Notes: generated from the letters alone by a model not told the origin. Shown: positions 50,510 to 59,280, numbered from the stretch's first letter. The stretch is 64,000 bases of DNA from Mycobacterium sp. AT1 (GCF_002043095.1 NZ_MVOC01000057.1:1-64000), one strand, 5' to 3'. Translations and numbers: made by a program.

Positions 50510-51472
50510 GTGCCGCCTGCGCGGAGGACACGCAGCATCGCGCCCGTGACCGTGCTGGTCACGCTCCTCTTCGTGGCCGCTGCCGCCCTGCGGGGATACG
50601 TCCCGGGTGCCGAACTCGGCCCCCGCAGGCCGTCCACGGGCAACCCGCTCGTGTCGGCCGTGGTCGTCGGGCTGCTGGTGGCCTCGGTCGCCGTCGTCGC
50701 GGTTGCGGTCGCCGCCAGGTTGCGGAACCGCACCGTCACCCCACCCCGGGTGGCGAGCAGACCGGACTGGTTACGCGGTGACCGGGGGCGCCCGACGTGG
50801 CGGATCGCGCTGGTCGCGTTCGGGGTGATCGTCGGCTGGCTGCTGCTGTCGACGCTGTTGAGCCGGTTGGGCACGGGTCTCGGGGACGACGACGCCGACG
50901 GCGCGGGTGCGACGCCGACCGCGACCGACGCCGCGCAGCCCGCCACGGATGCGGGTGGGACCCTGCCGGCCCCGACGCTGCCACCCGACCAGGGGACGGG
51001 CCTACTCGGTTACTTCTACGCCGCGACGGCCGTCTTCGTCGTCGTGCTGGTGGTCGGAACGATCGTCGCCGCCCGCCGACGCGGTTCCCTGCCGTCGAGC
51101 GTTCCCGACGTCGAGCACTCCGATCCGCCCGCCGCCGCCGGATCCCAATCCCTTGCTCTCGCAGCCGAAGTGGGTCTCGCCGAAGTCGAAGACCTCAGCC
51201 GTGAACCACGCAAGGCGATCATCGCGTGCTACGCCGCCATGGAACGCCAGCTGTCGCTGCTGCCCGACGCCGCGCCGCGCGACTTCGACACCGCATCGGA
51301 GGTGCTCGCGCGCGCCGTCGACCATCACGCCCTGGCCCCCGACAGCGCCACCCAGCTGGTCGACCTCTTCGAGGAGGCCCGCTTCAGCCCGCACGTCATG
51401 AACGAGGGCCATCGCGACGCGGCGGTCACGGTCCTCACCCAGGTGTTGGGCGAGCTTCGGAGCCGGGCGTGA
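50510..51472 (+). CDS. DUF4129-domain membrane protein, MoxR cluster
   Basis: This is a 320-aa membrane protein with four hydrophobic helices (about 12-28, 46-66, 95-115, 165-190), a disordered Asp/Ala/Thr loop between the third and fourth, and a C-terminal DUF4129 domain (REPRKAIIACYAAMERQLSLL, then LVDLFEEARFSPHVM). DUF4129 proteins accompany MoxR ATPases and DUF58 proteins. Gene order and sizes match what I recall of the M. tuberculosis moxR3 locus (Rv3166c-Rv3162c). The GTG start is 7 nt after a TAGCGT box. The stop overlaps the next GTG. Confidence 0.82.
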   Translation: MPPARRTRSIAPVTVLVTLLFVAAAALRGYVPGAELGPRRPSTGNPLVSAVVVGLLVASVAVVAVAVAARLRNRTVTPPRVASRPDWLRGDRGRPTWRIALVAFGVIVGWLLLSTLLSRLGTGLGDDDADGAGATPTATDAAQPATDAGGTLPAPTLPPDQGTGLLGYFYAATAVFVVVLVVGTIVAARRRGSLPSSVPDVEHSDPPAAAGSQSLALAAEVGLAEVEDLSREPRKAIIACYAAMERQLSLLPDAAPRDFDTASEVLARAVDHHALAPDSATQLVDLFEEARFSPHVMNEGHRDAAVTVLTQVLGELRSRA

Positions 51473-51954
51473 GAAGGATCGGGGTCGTCGCGATCGTGGT
51501 GGTCCTCGGCGTGCAGCTGCTGGCGCTAGTGCATCCCGACCGACACGTCGCGCTGTGGATGGGGGCGGCCGCCGCGACGATCGCGCTGCTGACGGTGCGC
51601 TGGTTGGTGGTGCGCGACGCCGGCTCGGCGTTCGACGACTCCCGCGCCCGCGACCCGGCCGAGACCTTGCGCCGCTGGCGGTCCAAGACCGAGATCATGA
51701 TCGCCCGCGCCGACTCCACCCGCTCGGACTGGGACAAGTATCTGCGGCCCATGCTCGCACGGCAGTTCGAACTCGCGACCGGCGCCCGAAAGGGCAAGGA
51801 CCCGAGGGTGTTTCGCGCCACCGCCGTTGCGCTCTTCGGTGAGCAGCTGTGGGTGTGGGTGGATCCCGACAACGTGTCCCGCACCGGCGTCGACGAACCG
51901 GGACCGGGCCGCGCGGTGCTCGACGACGTGCTGCGGCGACTGGAGGGCATATGA
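51469..51954 (+). CDS. Small membrane protein of the MoxR cluster
   Basis: This is a 161-aa protein with two N-terminal hydrophobic helices (about 3-22 and 28-48) and a cytosolic domain rich in Arg and Asp (DPAETLRRWRSKTEIMIARADST, KYLRPMLARQFELATG). I recognise no named domain. Both ends overlap neighbours by 4 nt (GTGA, ATGA), so it is a fixed part of the five-gene operon, between the DUF4129 and MoxR genes. Confidence 0.75.
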   Translation: MRRIGVVAIVVVLGVQLLALVHPDRHVALWMGAAAATIALLTVRWLVVRDAGSAFDDSRARDPAETLRRWRSKTEIMIARADSTRSDWDKYLRPMLARQFELATGARKGKDPRVFRATAVALFGEQLWVWVDPDNVSRTGVDEPGPGRAVLDDVLRRLEGI

Positions 51955-52916
51955 GCTTGCCGGTGACCACCACCGCCGCCCGCTGCGAGGCGGTGCTCGA
52001 CGAGATCCAGCGCGTCGTCGTCGGCCGACGGCCCGCGCTGACACTGATCCAGACGGCGCTGCTGGCGCGCGGGCACGTCCTCATCGAAGACCTTCCCGGC
52101 CTTGGCAAGACGCTCATTGCGCGGTGCTTCGCCGCGGCGCTCGGGCTGGAGTTCACCCGGGTGCAGTTCACACCCGACCTGCTGCCCGCCGACCTGCTGG
52201 GGTCGACGATCTACGACATGCAATCGGGGCGGTTCGAGTTTCGCCCCGGCCCGATCTTCAGCAACCTCCTGCTGGCCGACGAGATCAACCGCACACCGCC
52301 CAAGACGCAAGCCGCGCTGCTGGAGGCGATGGCCGAACGTCAGGTGAGCGTCGACGGGATCACCCACCACCTTCCCGACCCCTTCATAGTGCTGGCCACC
52401 GACAACCCGATCGAATACGAGGGCACCTATCCGCTGCCCGAGGCGCAGCTCGACCGGTTCACCATCCGGTTGGAGCTGCGCTATCTGAGCGAGCGGGACG
52501 AGGCCGCGATGCTGCGACGCCGGCTGGACCGCGGGTCGGCCGAGCCTGCCGTCGCCCAAATCGTGGACGGGACAGACCTTCTCGCCATGCGCGAGTCGGT
52601 CGAACAGGTCACCGTGCACGACGACGTGCTGCAGTACGTGGTGTCGCTGGCGGCGGCCAGCCGCCAGCATCCCCAGGTGGCTGTCGGTGCGAGCCCGCGC
52701 GCCGAATTGGACCTCGTCCAGCTGGCCCGCGCCAGGGCGCTGCTGCTTGGCAGGGACTACGTGATCCCCGAGGACGTCAAGGCGTTGGCCGTGCCCGCCA
52801 TGGCGCACCGGATCAGCTTGCGCCCGGAGATGTGGGTCCGGCAGGTGCGCACTGGCGACGTGGTGGAGGAACTGCTGCGGCGGCTGCCGGTGCCGAGGAC
52901 CCGCGGGACGACGTGA
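51951..52916 (+). CDS. MoxR-family AAA+ ATPase
   Basis: This is a 321-aa MoxR ATPase, a chaperone-like AAA+ protein thought to mature metalloenzymes or VWA/DUF58 proteins. Walker A is EDLPGLGKT (46-54) and Walker B is LLLADEINR (106-114); sensor 1 is FIVLATDNPIEYEGTYPLPEAQLDRF, the MoxR signature, and the C-terminal lid follows. The ATG at 51951 has GGAGGG just upstream. It overlaps the genes on both sides by 4 nt. Confidence 0.92.
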   Translation: MSLPVTTTAARCEAVLDEIQRVVVGRRPALTLIQTALLARGHVLIEDLPGLGKTLIARCFAAALGLEFTRVQFTPDLLPADLLGSTIYDMQSGRFEFRPGPIFSNLLLADEINRTPPKTQAALLEAMAERQVSVDGITHHLPDPFIVLATDNPIEYEGTYPLPEAQLDRFTIRLELRYLSERDEAAMLRRRLDRGSAEPAVAQIVDGTDLLAMRESVEQVTVHDDVLQYVVSLAAASRQHPQVAVGASPRAELDLVQLARARALLLGRDYVIPEDVKALAVPAMAHRISLRPEMWVRQVRTGDVVEELLRRLPVPRTRGTT

Positions 52917-54157
52917 TCGAGACGCGTTCGGTCAACGTCGAATTGCGTTGGCGGGCATCGCCACTGGCGCTGTCGCTGGCGTCGTGCGCGGCGGTGGCAC
53001 TGGCCGCGGCGCTGATCGGGTCGCGGTGGCAGCTCGTGGTGTTCGCCGCCCCGCTGATCGGTGTGCTGGTGTCCCTGCGGTGGCAGCGCCCGCTGCCGAC
53101 GGTTCAGGTGCACGCCGAGCCGGGCCTGGTGCGCTGCTTCGAGAACGAACGGGTCCGACTCGAGGTGTGGTCGAACGCCGACGGCCTGACGGTCGAGGTG
53201 GCCGGTGGCGCGGTCCTCGAGGTGACCCGCCTGCCGTCGGGCCGGTTGGAGATCGTGACGTCGGCGCCGCGGTGGGGCCGGTACCCGGTGACCGTCCGGG
53301 TGCACGTGACCGGCAAGGGCGGACTGCTCGCCGGATCGCCATCGGCCGGGTCCGTGACGGTCGCCGAGATGTTCGTATTTCCCGTCGCGCCAGCACAATC
53401 CACCGCACTGCCTCGGACCGAGCTGCTGGACCGCCTCGGAACCCACCTGACCCGGCACGTCGGAAGGGGCGTCGAATACGGCGGAATCCGCGCGTACGTG
53501 CCTGGCGACCAGTTGCGCACCGTCAACTGGCCGGTCAGCGCCCGCCGCGGCAGCCTGCACGTCACCGAGCGGCTGAGCGAACGCGCCACCGACGTCGTCG
53601 TGCTCGTCGACGGTTACGACCAGCCGCCGGGGCCCGCCACCGAGGCCGCCGAGCGCACGATGCGTGGCGCGGTGCAGGTGGTGCAGAGCGCGCTGCGCAA
53701 CGGTGACCGGGCGGGCGTCGTCTCCCTGGGCGGTCACACCCGTTGGCTGAGCGTCGACATCGGCCGACGCCAGTTCTACCGCGTCCTCGACGCGATCCTC
53801 GGCGCGGGGGACGGCCACGAGACCACCCCCGGCACGCTGGCGCCGCGGGCCGCGATGCCGCCGGGTGCGGTCGTCGTGGCGTTCTCGACCCTGCTCGACA
53901 CCGACTTCGCCCTTGCACTCATCGACCTCTGTCGCCGGGGCCACGTGGTGGTAGCAGTCGACGTCCTCGACGGTGCGCCCTTCGAAGACGTCGACGACCC
54001 GCTGATCGCCCGAATGTGGTCCATGCAACGAGCTTTCATGTATCGGGACATGAGGACCATCGGCGTCGACGTCGTCGGATGGTCGACCGACGGCACCCTC
54101 GACCAGGTGATGGGCCTGGTGCCGAGGCGGCGCAAGAGGGCAGCGGCGAGGAGATGA
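52913..54157 (+). CDS. DUF58-domain protein
   Basis: This is a 414-aa protein with two N-terminal membrane helices (about 17-35 and 38-55), a beta-rich middle region, and a DUF58 domain from about residue 180. The core motif VGRGVEYGGIRAYVPGDQLRTVNWPVSARRG is diagnostic. The C-terminal part looks like a von Willebrand A-type fold (VVVLVDGYDQPPG), though without a perfect MIDAS DxSxS. DUF58 proteins are the usual partners of MoxR. The GTG at 52913 overlaps the moxR stop. Confidence 0.87.
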   Translation: MIETRSVNVELRWRASPLALSLASCAAVALAAALIGSRWQLVVFAAPLIGVLVSLRWQRPLPTVQVHAEPGLVRCFENERVRLEVWSNADGLTVEVAGGAVLEVTRLPSGRLEIVTSAPRWGRYPVTVRVHVTGKGGLLAGSPSAGSVTVAEMFVFPVAPAQSTALPRTELLDRLGTHLTRHVGRGVEYGGIRAYVPGDQLRTVNWPVSARRGSLHVTERLSERATDVVVLVDGYDQPPGPATEAAERTMRGAVQVVQSALRNGDRAGVVSLGGHTRWLSVDIGRRQFYRVLDAILGAGDGHETTPGTLAPRAAMPPGAVVVAFSTLLDTDFALALIDLCRRGHVVVAVDVLDGAPFEDVDDPLIARMWSMQRAFMYRDMRTIGVDVVGWSTDGTLDQVMGLVPRRRKRAAARR

Positions 54158-54158
54158 C

Positions 54159-54611
54159 GTGACCCGCCTGCTGTCCCTGGCCTTCGGACTGCTGATGGTG
54201 GCCGCGGCCACCCTGGCAAGCGGCGGGCCCGCGCTCGTCCTGGCGGCGGTGGCCGTCGCCGCGCTGTTGGCGGGGTTGGTGATTCGGCTCGCGGCGACCC
54301 TCGCGGTGGTGGCCGTCGGCGGGGCGTTGGCCCTCTCGGAGCCGTCGCCGGTGGTCGCGGCGATCGCAGGGCTGGCGGCCACCGCGTACCTGGTGGTCCG
54401 GCACGCCGACGGCACCGATGCCGCGTCCGCCCTCACGGTGCCGACGGTGCTGGCCGCGCTTGGGCTGTCCGCCGTGACCGTGCTCGGCGCGACCGTTCCC
54501 CTCGCCCTTCCGTGGGTGCCGCTGGTGGCGCCGTTGGCCGTCGTCGCGGCCTACGTCATCGTGCTCGACCGGTACGCCGGGGATCCCGGACGCGGCGGCC
54601 CGCTACGCTGA
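54159..54611 (+). CDS. Small hydrophobic membrane protein ending the MoxR cluster
   Basis: This is a 150-aa, almost wholly hydrophobic protein with about five helices and a short polar loop (VRHADGTDAASA). I recognise no family. It starts 1 nt after the DUF58 stop. A small membrane protein in this place also ends the M. tuberculosis moxR3 locus, as I recall. Its stop is 7 nt before the tesB ATG. Confidence 0.72.
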   Translation: MTRLLSLAFGLLMVAAATLASGGPALVLAAVAVAALLAGLVIRLAATLAVVAVGGALALSEPSPVVAAIAGLAATAYLVVRHADGTDAASALTVPTVLAALGLSAVTVLGATVPLALPWVPLVAPLAVVAAYVIVLDRYAGDPGRGGPLR

Positions 54612-54618
54612 CCAACCC

Positions 54619-55422
54619 ATGACAGGTGTCAAGCCCGACCGACCCAGCTGGATCGCCCGACTGCTGGACTTCGAGCGTGACGGCGACGTGTTCACTGCTC
54701 CGCAACCGCCGGCCGGTCCGGGCACCCGCCTCTTCGGCGGGTTGATCGCCGCCCAGTCGCTGGCTGCCGCGGGGGCCACCGTCGGGCCCGACAAGCACCC
54801 GCAGTCGCTGCACCTGTACTTCGTGCGCGGCGGGGAGTACGGCGTCGACGTCGAATTGAACGTCGTCCGGACCAGGGACGGCCGCTCGTTCGACACCCGG
54901 CAGGTCACCGCCGTGCAGAACGGTAAGACCATCCTCGAGATGATCGCGTCGTTCCACCGGCCCGAGACGGGCGCCGACTGGCATCCCGTGTCGCCGCCGG
55001 GCCTCGAGTTCGAGGCGGCCGTGCCGAAGGCGCACGACTTGGGCTTCGCTGACCGCTTCGAGCTGCGGACCAGGCCCGACGACTATTCGCCCTTCGCGGT
55101 GCCACCGTTCTGGATCCGCACCAAAGACCGCATCGAGGATTCGGCGCTGGTCCAGGCCTGCACCTTGACGTTCATGTCCGACTTCGGGCCGGTGCCGGTC
55201 GCGCGGCCGCGCGACGCTCCGAGTGACCTCGAGGCAGGCTTCGCGGCCAGCCTGGACCACGCGGTGTGGTTCCACCGCCCCTTCGTGCCGCACGACTGGC
55301 ACCGCTACGAGGTCAAGCCGCTCAACAACAGCGACTCTCGCGGACTCGTCGTCGGGTCGATGTACTCCGGCTCCGGTGCGCTGATCGCCAGCACCACCCA
55401 GGAGGCGCTGTGGCGATTCTGA
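54619..55422 (+). CDS. Acyl-CoA thioesterase II (TesB-like)
   Basis: This is a double-hotdog thioesterase of 267 aa that hydrolyses acyl-CoA to free acid and CoA. The first hotdog has TRLFGGLIAAQSLAAAG and HSLHLYFVRGGEY-like sequence (QSLHLYFVRGGEYGVDVE), and the second has SLDHAVWFHRPF with the TesB catalytic Asp in LDHAVWFH, plus GLVVGSMYSGSGALIASTTQE at the end. It follows the MoxR cluster closely but is a separate function. TACGCT at 54604-54609 could be a -10 box 9 nt before the ATG. Confidence 0.92.
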   Translation: MTGVKPDRPSWIARLLDFERDGDVFTAPQPPAGPGTRLFGGLIAAQSLAAAGATVGPDKHPQSLHLYFVRGGEYGVDVELNVVRTRDGRSFDTRQVTAVQNGKTILEMIASFHRPETGADWHPVSPPGLEFEAAVPKAHDLGFADRFELRTRPDDYSPFAVPPFWIRTKDRIEDSALVQACTLTFMSDFGPVPVARPRDAPSDLEAGFAASLDHAVWFHRPFVPHDWHRYEVKPLNNSDSRGLVVGSMYSGSGALIASTTQEALWRF

Positions 55423-55443
55423 CGGGCTGGGACACTGTGAGGC

Positions 55444-56271
55444 GTGAGCACACCTAGCGCGCCCGCGGCACCCCCGAGTTGCTATCGGCATCCCGACCGC
55501 GGCACCTACGTCCGCTGCGCGCGGTGCCAGCGATACATCTGCCCGGACTGCATGAGGTCCGCGGCTGTCGGGCACCAGTGCCCCAACTGTGTGGACGAGG
55601 GCGCCAAGTCGGTGCGCAAGCCGAAGCGCAACCTCGGCGCCATGCCCGTCGTCACGTATGCGCTGGTCGCCGCCAACGTGGTGATGTTCGTCCTGCAGAT
55701 GGTCGTGCCGGGACTGGAGCGGGCGCTGTTCCTCTGGCCCGCGGGCGTGGTGGCGTTCGACGAATACTATCGGCTGCTGACCTCGGCGTTCCTGCACGAC
55801 GGACCGACCCACATCCTGTTCAACATGTGGGCACTGTGGGTCATCGGCCCCCCACTCGAACGGTGGTTGGGCCGCACCCGGTTCGTCGCCCTGTACTTGC
55901 TGAGCGCGCTGGGCGGATCGGTGGTGGTGTTCCTGTTGACGCCGATCAACGTGCCGACGCTGGGAGCCTCCGGCGCGATCTTCGGCCTGTTCGCCGCCAC
56001 GTTGGTGCTCGCCCGCAAGCTCAACCTCGACATGCGGTGGATTGCCGGACTGATCGTGGTGAACCTGGTCATCACGTTCGTCGTGCCGTCGATCAGCTGG
56101 CAGGGCCACCTCGGTGGCTTGCTGACCGGTGCGGCTCTCGGCGCGTTGTACGGCTACGCGCCGCGAGCCCATCGCGTGCTGATCGAGGTGGCGGCGTCAC
56201 TGGTGCTGGTGGCGTTGTGCGTCGCCCTGGTGTGGTGGCGGGCGACGAGCCTGCTGACCGGTGTCGGCTAG
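55444..56271 (+). CDS. Rhomboid-family intramembrane serine protease
   Basis: This is a 275-aa protein. The first 55 residues have a Cys/His-rich zinc-finger-like module (CYRHPDRGTYVRCARCQRYIC, CMRSAAVGHQCPNC), followed by six membrane helices. Rhomboid motifs are HILFNMWALWVIG (loop/TM2), GASGAIFG with catalytic Ser176 in TM4, and GHLGGLLTG with catalytic His222 in TM6. It cleaves substrates within the membrane. The zinc-finger head is common in actinobacterial rhomboids. The GTG at 55444 is the only start giving the complete module. The convergent hemophore-like gene ends 3 nt away. Confidence 0.92.
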   Translation: MSTPSAPAAPPSCYRHPDRGTYVRCARCQRYICPDCMRSAAVGHQCPNCVDEGAKSVRKPKRNLGAMPVVTYALVAANVVMFVLQMVVPGLERALFLWPAGVVAFDEYYRLLTSAFLHDGPTHILFNMWALWVIGPPLERWLGRTRFVALYLLSALGGSVVVFLLTPINVPTLGASGAIFGLFAATLVLARKLNLDMRWIAGLIVVNLVITFVVPSISWQGHLGGLLTGAALGALYGYAPRAHRVLIEVAASLVLVALCVALVWWRATSLLTGVG

Positions 56272-56274
56272 CGG

Positions 56275-56670
56275 TTAGGGCGTGCCGCCGCAACGGTTCT
56301 TGAGGTCCAGCAGCGGCTGACGGATTCCGGTGATGTCGTTCTTCGTGTCCGGGTGCACGTTCAGGTAGTCCTTCATCTGCGTCGACACCTGGTCCTTCGG
56401 CAGCCCTTCGAGACTGGTCACGAACCAGTTGTAGTCGGGGTGCGTGAACAGGTATGCGGAGGTCGCCGCGTCGACGCCGGCCCTGACGCCCTCGAGGTCG
56501 GCGGCCGAGCAGTTGGGCGGGTTCAGCGCCGGATCCTCGTTGGCGAACGCCGACGGCAACGCCCCGAAGAGCGTGGTGCCGATCAGCCCGCCGGCGAGCA
56601 GTGCTCCACCGGTGAGGCGACGCGTGACGCGTCCGGGCGACGACGGGGCGGGGGATCCATTAACGGACAT
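56275..56670 (-). CDS. Hemophore-related secreted protein (Rv0203-like family)
   Basis: This is a 131-aa exported protein. After the signal peptide (LTGGALLAGGLIGTTLFGALPSAFA) comes a small helical domain with NPPNCSAADLEGVRAGVDAATSAYLFTHPDYNWF, the sequence pattern of the mycobacterial hemophore-related family. Two Cys (NPPNC and LKNRC) can form a disulfide. Rv0203 binds heme, but its heme-contact residues vary across this family, so heme binding is not certain here. The ATG at 56670 has AGGAG upstream. It is convergent with rhomboid and divergent from the mycolyltransferase gene. Confidence 0.8.
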   Translation of the reverse strand: MSVNGSPAPSSPGRVTRRLTGGALLAGGLIGTTLFGALPSAFANEDPALNPPNCSAADLEGVRAGVDAATSAYLFTHPDYNWFVTSLEGLPKDQVSTQMKDYLNVHPDTKNDITGIRQPLLDLKNRCGGTP

Positions 56671-56923
56671 GATCAGGCTCCTTTGGTGTGTGCACTGAGT
56701 TTGGCGTGGGATACGACACATTGCATGTCTCACGAGTCAATTCACAGGTTATTCGCCAATGCCTCACAGTCCCCACGCGGGTGGCTCTCATGTCCCGAGG
56801 TGGCGTCGGTCTTCCGAACACGTTGATAACAAGCCGATTACACCGCGCGTGGGCGGCACGGCGTCAGTTGGCGGCGCTGTTAGCTTGCGCAGGACGGATT
56901 GTTCTAGGAGATGGGATCCAGCC

Positions 56924-57955
56924 GTGTTGGCGACGATCAGTAGTGTATTTCGACGCGGATGGGCGCGACGGCTCGCCGTGTGCGCACTCGTCGTCGCGGT
57001 GATGCCGGGCGTGCTTGGCGGGGCCGGGCTGGTGCCGACGGCGTCGGCCTACTCCCGAGCGGGGCTGCCGGTCGAGGGGCTGCAGGTGCCGTCTGCGGCG
57101 ATGGGCCGCAACATCCTGGTTCAGTTTCAGGGCGGCGGACCGCACGCGGTCTACCTCCTCGACGGTCTCCGCGCACAGGACGACTTCAGCGGGTGGGACA
57201 TCAACACGCCTGCGTTCGAATGGTTCTACGAGTCCGGGGTGTCCTTGGTGATGCCCGTCGGAGGGCAATCCAGCTTCTACAGCGACTGGTACCAGCCGGC
57301 CAAGGGAAGCAACGGCACGTCGACCTACAAGTGGGAGACGTTCCTGACCCAGGAGCTGCCCGCGTACCTGGCCGCCAACAAGGGCATCTCGCCGACGGGC
57401 AACGCCGTGGTCGGCCTGTCGATGTCGGGGGGCGCCGCGCTGAACCTGGCGGCGCACTATCCGTCGCAGTTCATCTTCGCCGGGTCGCTGTCCGGCTTCC
57501 TCAACCCGTCGGCGGGCCTGTGGCCGACGATGATCGGCTTCGCCATGAAGGATGCGGGTGGTTACAACGCCACCGACATGTGGGGCGTGTCGAGTGACCC
57601 GGCCTGGCGGCGCAACGACCCGATGGTGAACCTGCCGACGCTGGTAGCCAACAACACCGCCATCTGGGTGTACTGCGGCAATGGAAGGACGTCGGACCTG
57701 GACTCCGCAGGCGACTTCGGCGTGCAGTACAGCGCGCAGTTCCTGGAGAACATCACCATCAACACCAACAAGGACTTCCAGAAGCAGTACCTGGCCCTTG
57801 GCGGCCGCAACGCCGTGTTCAACTTCCCCAACGACGGCACCCACAGCTGGGGCTACTGGGGCGCTCAACTGCAGGCGATGAAGCCCGATCTGCTCAGGGT
57901 GCTCGGCGTCGGCGTGCCGCCGCCGCCACCGCCGCCTGCCCCGCCGGTCGGGTAG
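56924..57955 (+). CDS. Antigen 85-family mycolyltransferase
   Basis: This is a secreted mycolyltransferase of 343 aa that moves mycolic acids between trehalose monomycolates or onto arabinogalactan. It has a signal peptide ending TASA, the substrate-site sequence GVSLVMPVGGQSSFYSDWYQPA, nucleophile Ser168 in GLSMSGGAALNLA, a Glu in AQFLENI matching the catalytic Glu position, and His307 in DGTHSWGYWGAQL. The tail ends in a short Pro stretch (PPPPPPPAPPVG). The GTG at 56924 has GGAG 14 nt upstream; spacing is long, but earlier in-frame codons are not family-like. Which FbpA/B/C class it belongs to is unclear. Confidence 0.93.
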   Translation: MLATISSVFRRGWARRLAVCALVVAVMPGVLGGAGLVPTASAYSRAGLPVEGLQVPSAAMGRNILVQFQGGGPHAVYLLDGLRAQDDFSGWDINTPAFEWFYESGVSLVMPVGGQSSFYSDWYQPAKGSNGTSTYKWETFLTQELPAYLAANKGISPTGNAVVGLSMSGGAALNLAAHYPSQFIFAGSLSGFLNPSAGLWPTMIGFAMKDAGGYNATDMWGVSSDPAWRRNDPMVNLPTLVANNTAIWVYCGNGRTSDLDSAGDFGVQYSAQFLENITINTNKDFQKQYLALGGRNAVFNFPNDGTHSWGYWGAQLQAMKPDLLRVLGVGVPPPPPPPAPPVG

Positions 57956-57984
57956 AACCGGCCCAGGTCGGGTAGAAGTGAGAC

Positions 57985-58413
57985 ATGGCCAGCGTCGACG
58001 TAGCGGTTACCTCCAAGCTCTCTCCCGACAAGGCGTGGAAGTTGGCGTCTGACCTCGGTCGCTTCGACGAGTGGCTGACGATCTTCGGCGGGTGGCGCGG
58101 TCCGGTGCCCGACGTGATCGAGGAGGGCACCAAGGTGTCGTCGCTGATCAAGGTCAAGGGCTTCCGCAACACCATCCACTGGGAGGTGACGAACTACGAC
58201 GAGCCCAACCGCATCGAGATGTGTGGCAAGGGTTTCGGCGGGGTTCAGATCTCGCTGCGCACCGACATCAGTGACGCTGACCCCGGCACGACGTTCCACC
58301 TGGTTGCCGATCTCAGTGGCGCGGTGCTCAACGGGCCCGTCGGGGCACTGGTCGCGCGGGTGATCAAGGGTGACGTCAAGCGGTCGGTCGAGAATCTCGC
58401 GAGCTTGCAGTAG
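57985..58413 (+). CDS. SRPBCC (START-like) family protein
   Basis: This is a 142-aa single-domain SRPBCC protein, with the opening ASVDVAVTSKLSPDKAWKLASDLGRFDEWLTIFGGW and the C-terminal helix VIKGDVKRSVENLASLQ. It resembles mycobacterial Rv0910-type proteins, one of which is described as a toxin paired with a short antitoxin. No antitoxin-like gene is adjacent here, so a ligand-binding role is more likely. A 12-bp direct repeat (GGTCGGGTAGAA) at 57946 and 57966 flanks the end of the preceding gene. Confidence 0.8.
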   Translation: MASVDVAVTSKLSPDKAWKLASDLGRFDEWLTIFGGWRGPVPDVIEEGTKVSSLIKVKGFRNTIHWEVTNYDEPNRIEMCGKGFGGVQISLRTDISDADPGTTFHLVADLSGAVLNGPVGALVARVIKGDVKRSVENLASLQ

Positions 58414-58494
58414 GGCTCAGGTCTGGGTAGCCGATCGACAGCTTCGGTACGGGCTTGTCCCGCAAGAACAGTCGGGTCGAACGCCGCGGTACCC

Positions 58495-59280
58495 CTAGAG
58501 CGTGGCGACGTAACCGCCGTCGACTCGGACGTCCGCTCCGGTGGTGTTGCCGGAGCGACTGCTGGCCAGGAAGACTGCGAGGTCGGCGACTTCGCCCGGG
58601 GTGGTGAAGCGGCCCGTCGGTGCACCAGCGGCGACGGAGGCGACGACGTCGTCGGCGGTCGCGCCGCTGGCCGAGGCGAACTGGGCCGCCACCCCGCCGT
58701 CGGCGAGCCACAGATCGGTCGAGACCGGCCCTGGACTGATCGTGTTCACGCGAATCCCCTTGGGGCCGAACTCCTTCGACAGACTCTTCGCGTAGCTGGC
58801 CAAGGCGGCCTTGGTGGCGCTGTAGTCGACGATGTTGGGTTCGGGCAGCGTCGCGTTCACTGATCCGATCATGACCACCGCGCCGCCGCCGCGAGTCAGC
58901 ATGTGCGGCAACGCCTCTCGCGTGGTGCGCACGGCCGACATGAAGTTGACGGCGAGTGCCGCGTCCCATTCCTCGTCGGTCACCGACAGGATGCCGCCGA
59001 ACCGCGTCGCCACGGCCCCGGTGTTGTTGACGAGAACGTCGACCCCACCCCGGGCGGCGGCCGCGTCGACCAGTGCCCGCGGCCCCTCGGCGGTGGCGAG
59101 GTCGGCGGCGACGAACAGGGCCGAACCCGCGTCCTCGAGTGCGCCAAGCTCGGGTGAGTTGTTCCTGGCGCCCGCGACGACGAAGGCTCCCGCGGCGACG
59201 AACGCCTGGCTGACGGCCAGCCCGATACCCCTACTTGCGCCGGTGACGACGACGATCTTGTCCGCGAGGTTCATGTCCAT
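58495..59280 (-). CDS. Short-chain dehydrogenase/reductase
   Basis: This is a classical SDR of 261 aa. Motifs are TGASRGIG (cofactor), NNTGAVATR (structural), MIGSVNA with catalytic Ser, YSATKAALASYAKSL with Tyr/Lys, and VRVDGGYVATL at the end. The sequence VVAGARNN after strand 2 suits NADP(H). The substrate is unknown. The start is ATG 59280 or 59274. An 81-nt convergent spacer separates it from the SRPBCC gene. The 255-nt region 59281-59535 upstream holds no gene that I can see and should contain its promoter and that of the divergent transporter gene. Confidence 0.87.
   Translation of the reverse strand: MDMNLADKIVVVTGASRGIGLAVSQAFVAAGAFVVAGARNNSPELGALEDAGSALFVAADLATAEGPRALVDAAAARGGVDVLVNNTGAVATRFGGILSVTDEEWDAALAVNFMSAVRTTREALPHMLTRGGGAVVMIGSVNATLPEPNIVDYSATKAALASYAKSLSKEFGPKGIRVNTISPGPVSTDLWLADGGVAAQFASASGATADDVVASVAAGAPTGRFTTPGEVADLAVFLASSRSGNTTGADVRVDGGYVATL

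Noticed and set aside
57985..58413. Toxin of a toxin-antitoxin pair (Rv0910 resemblance)
   Set aside because: No short antitoxin frame lies directly upstream; the preceding gene is the mycolyltransferase.
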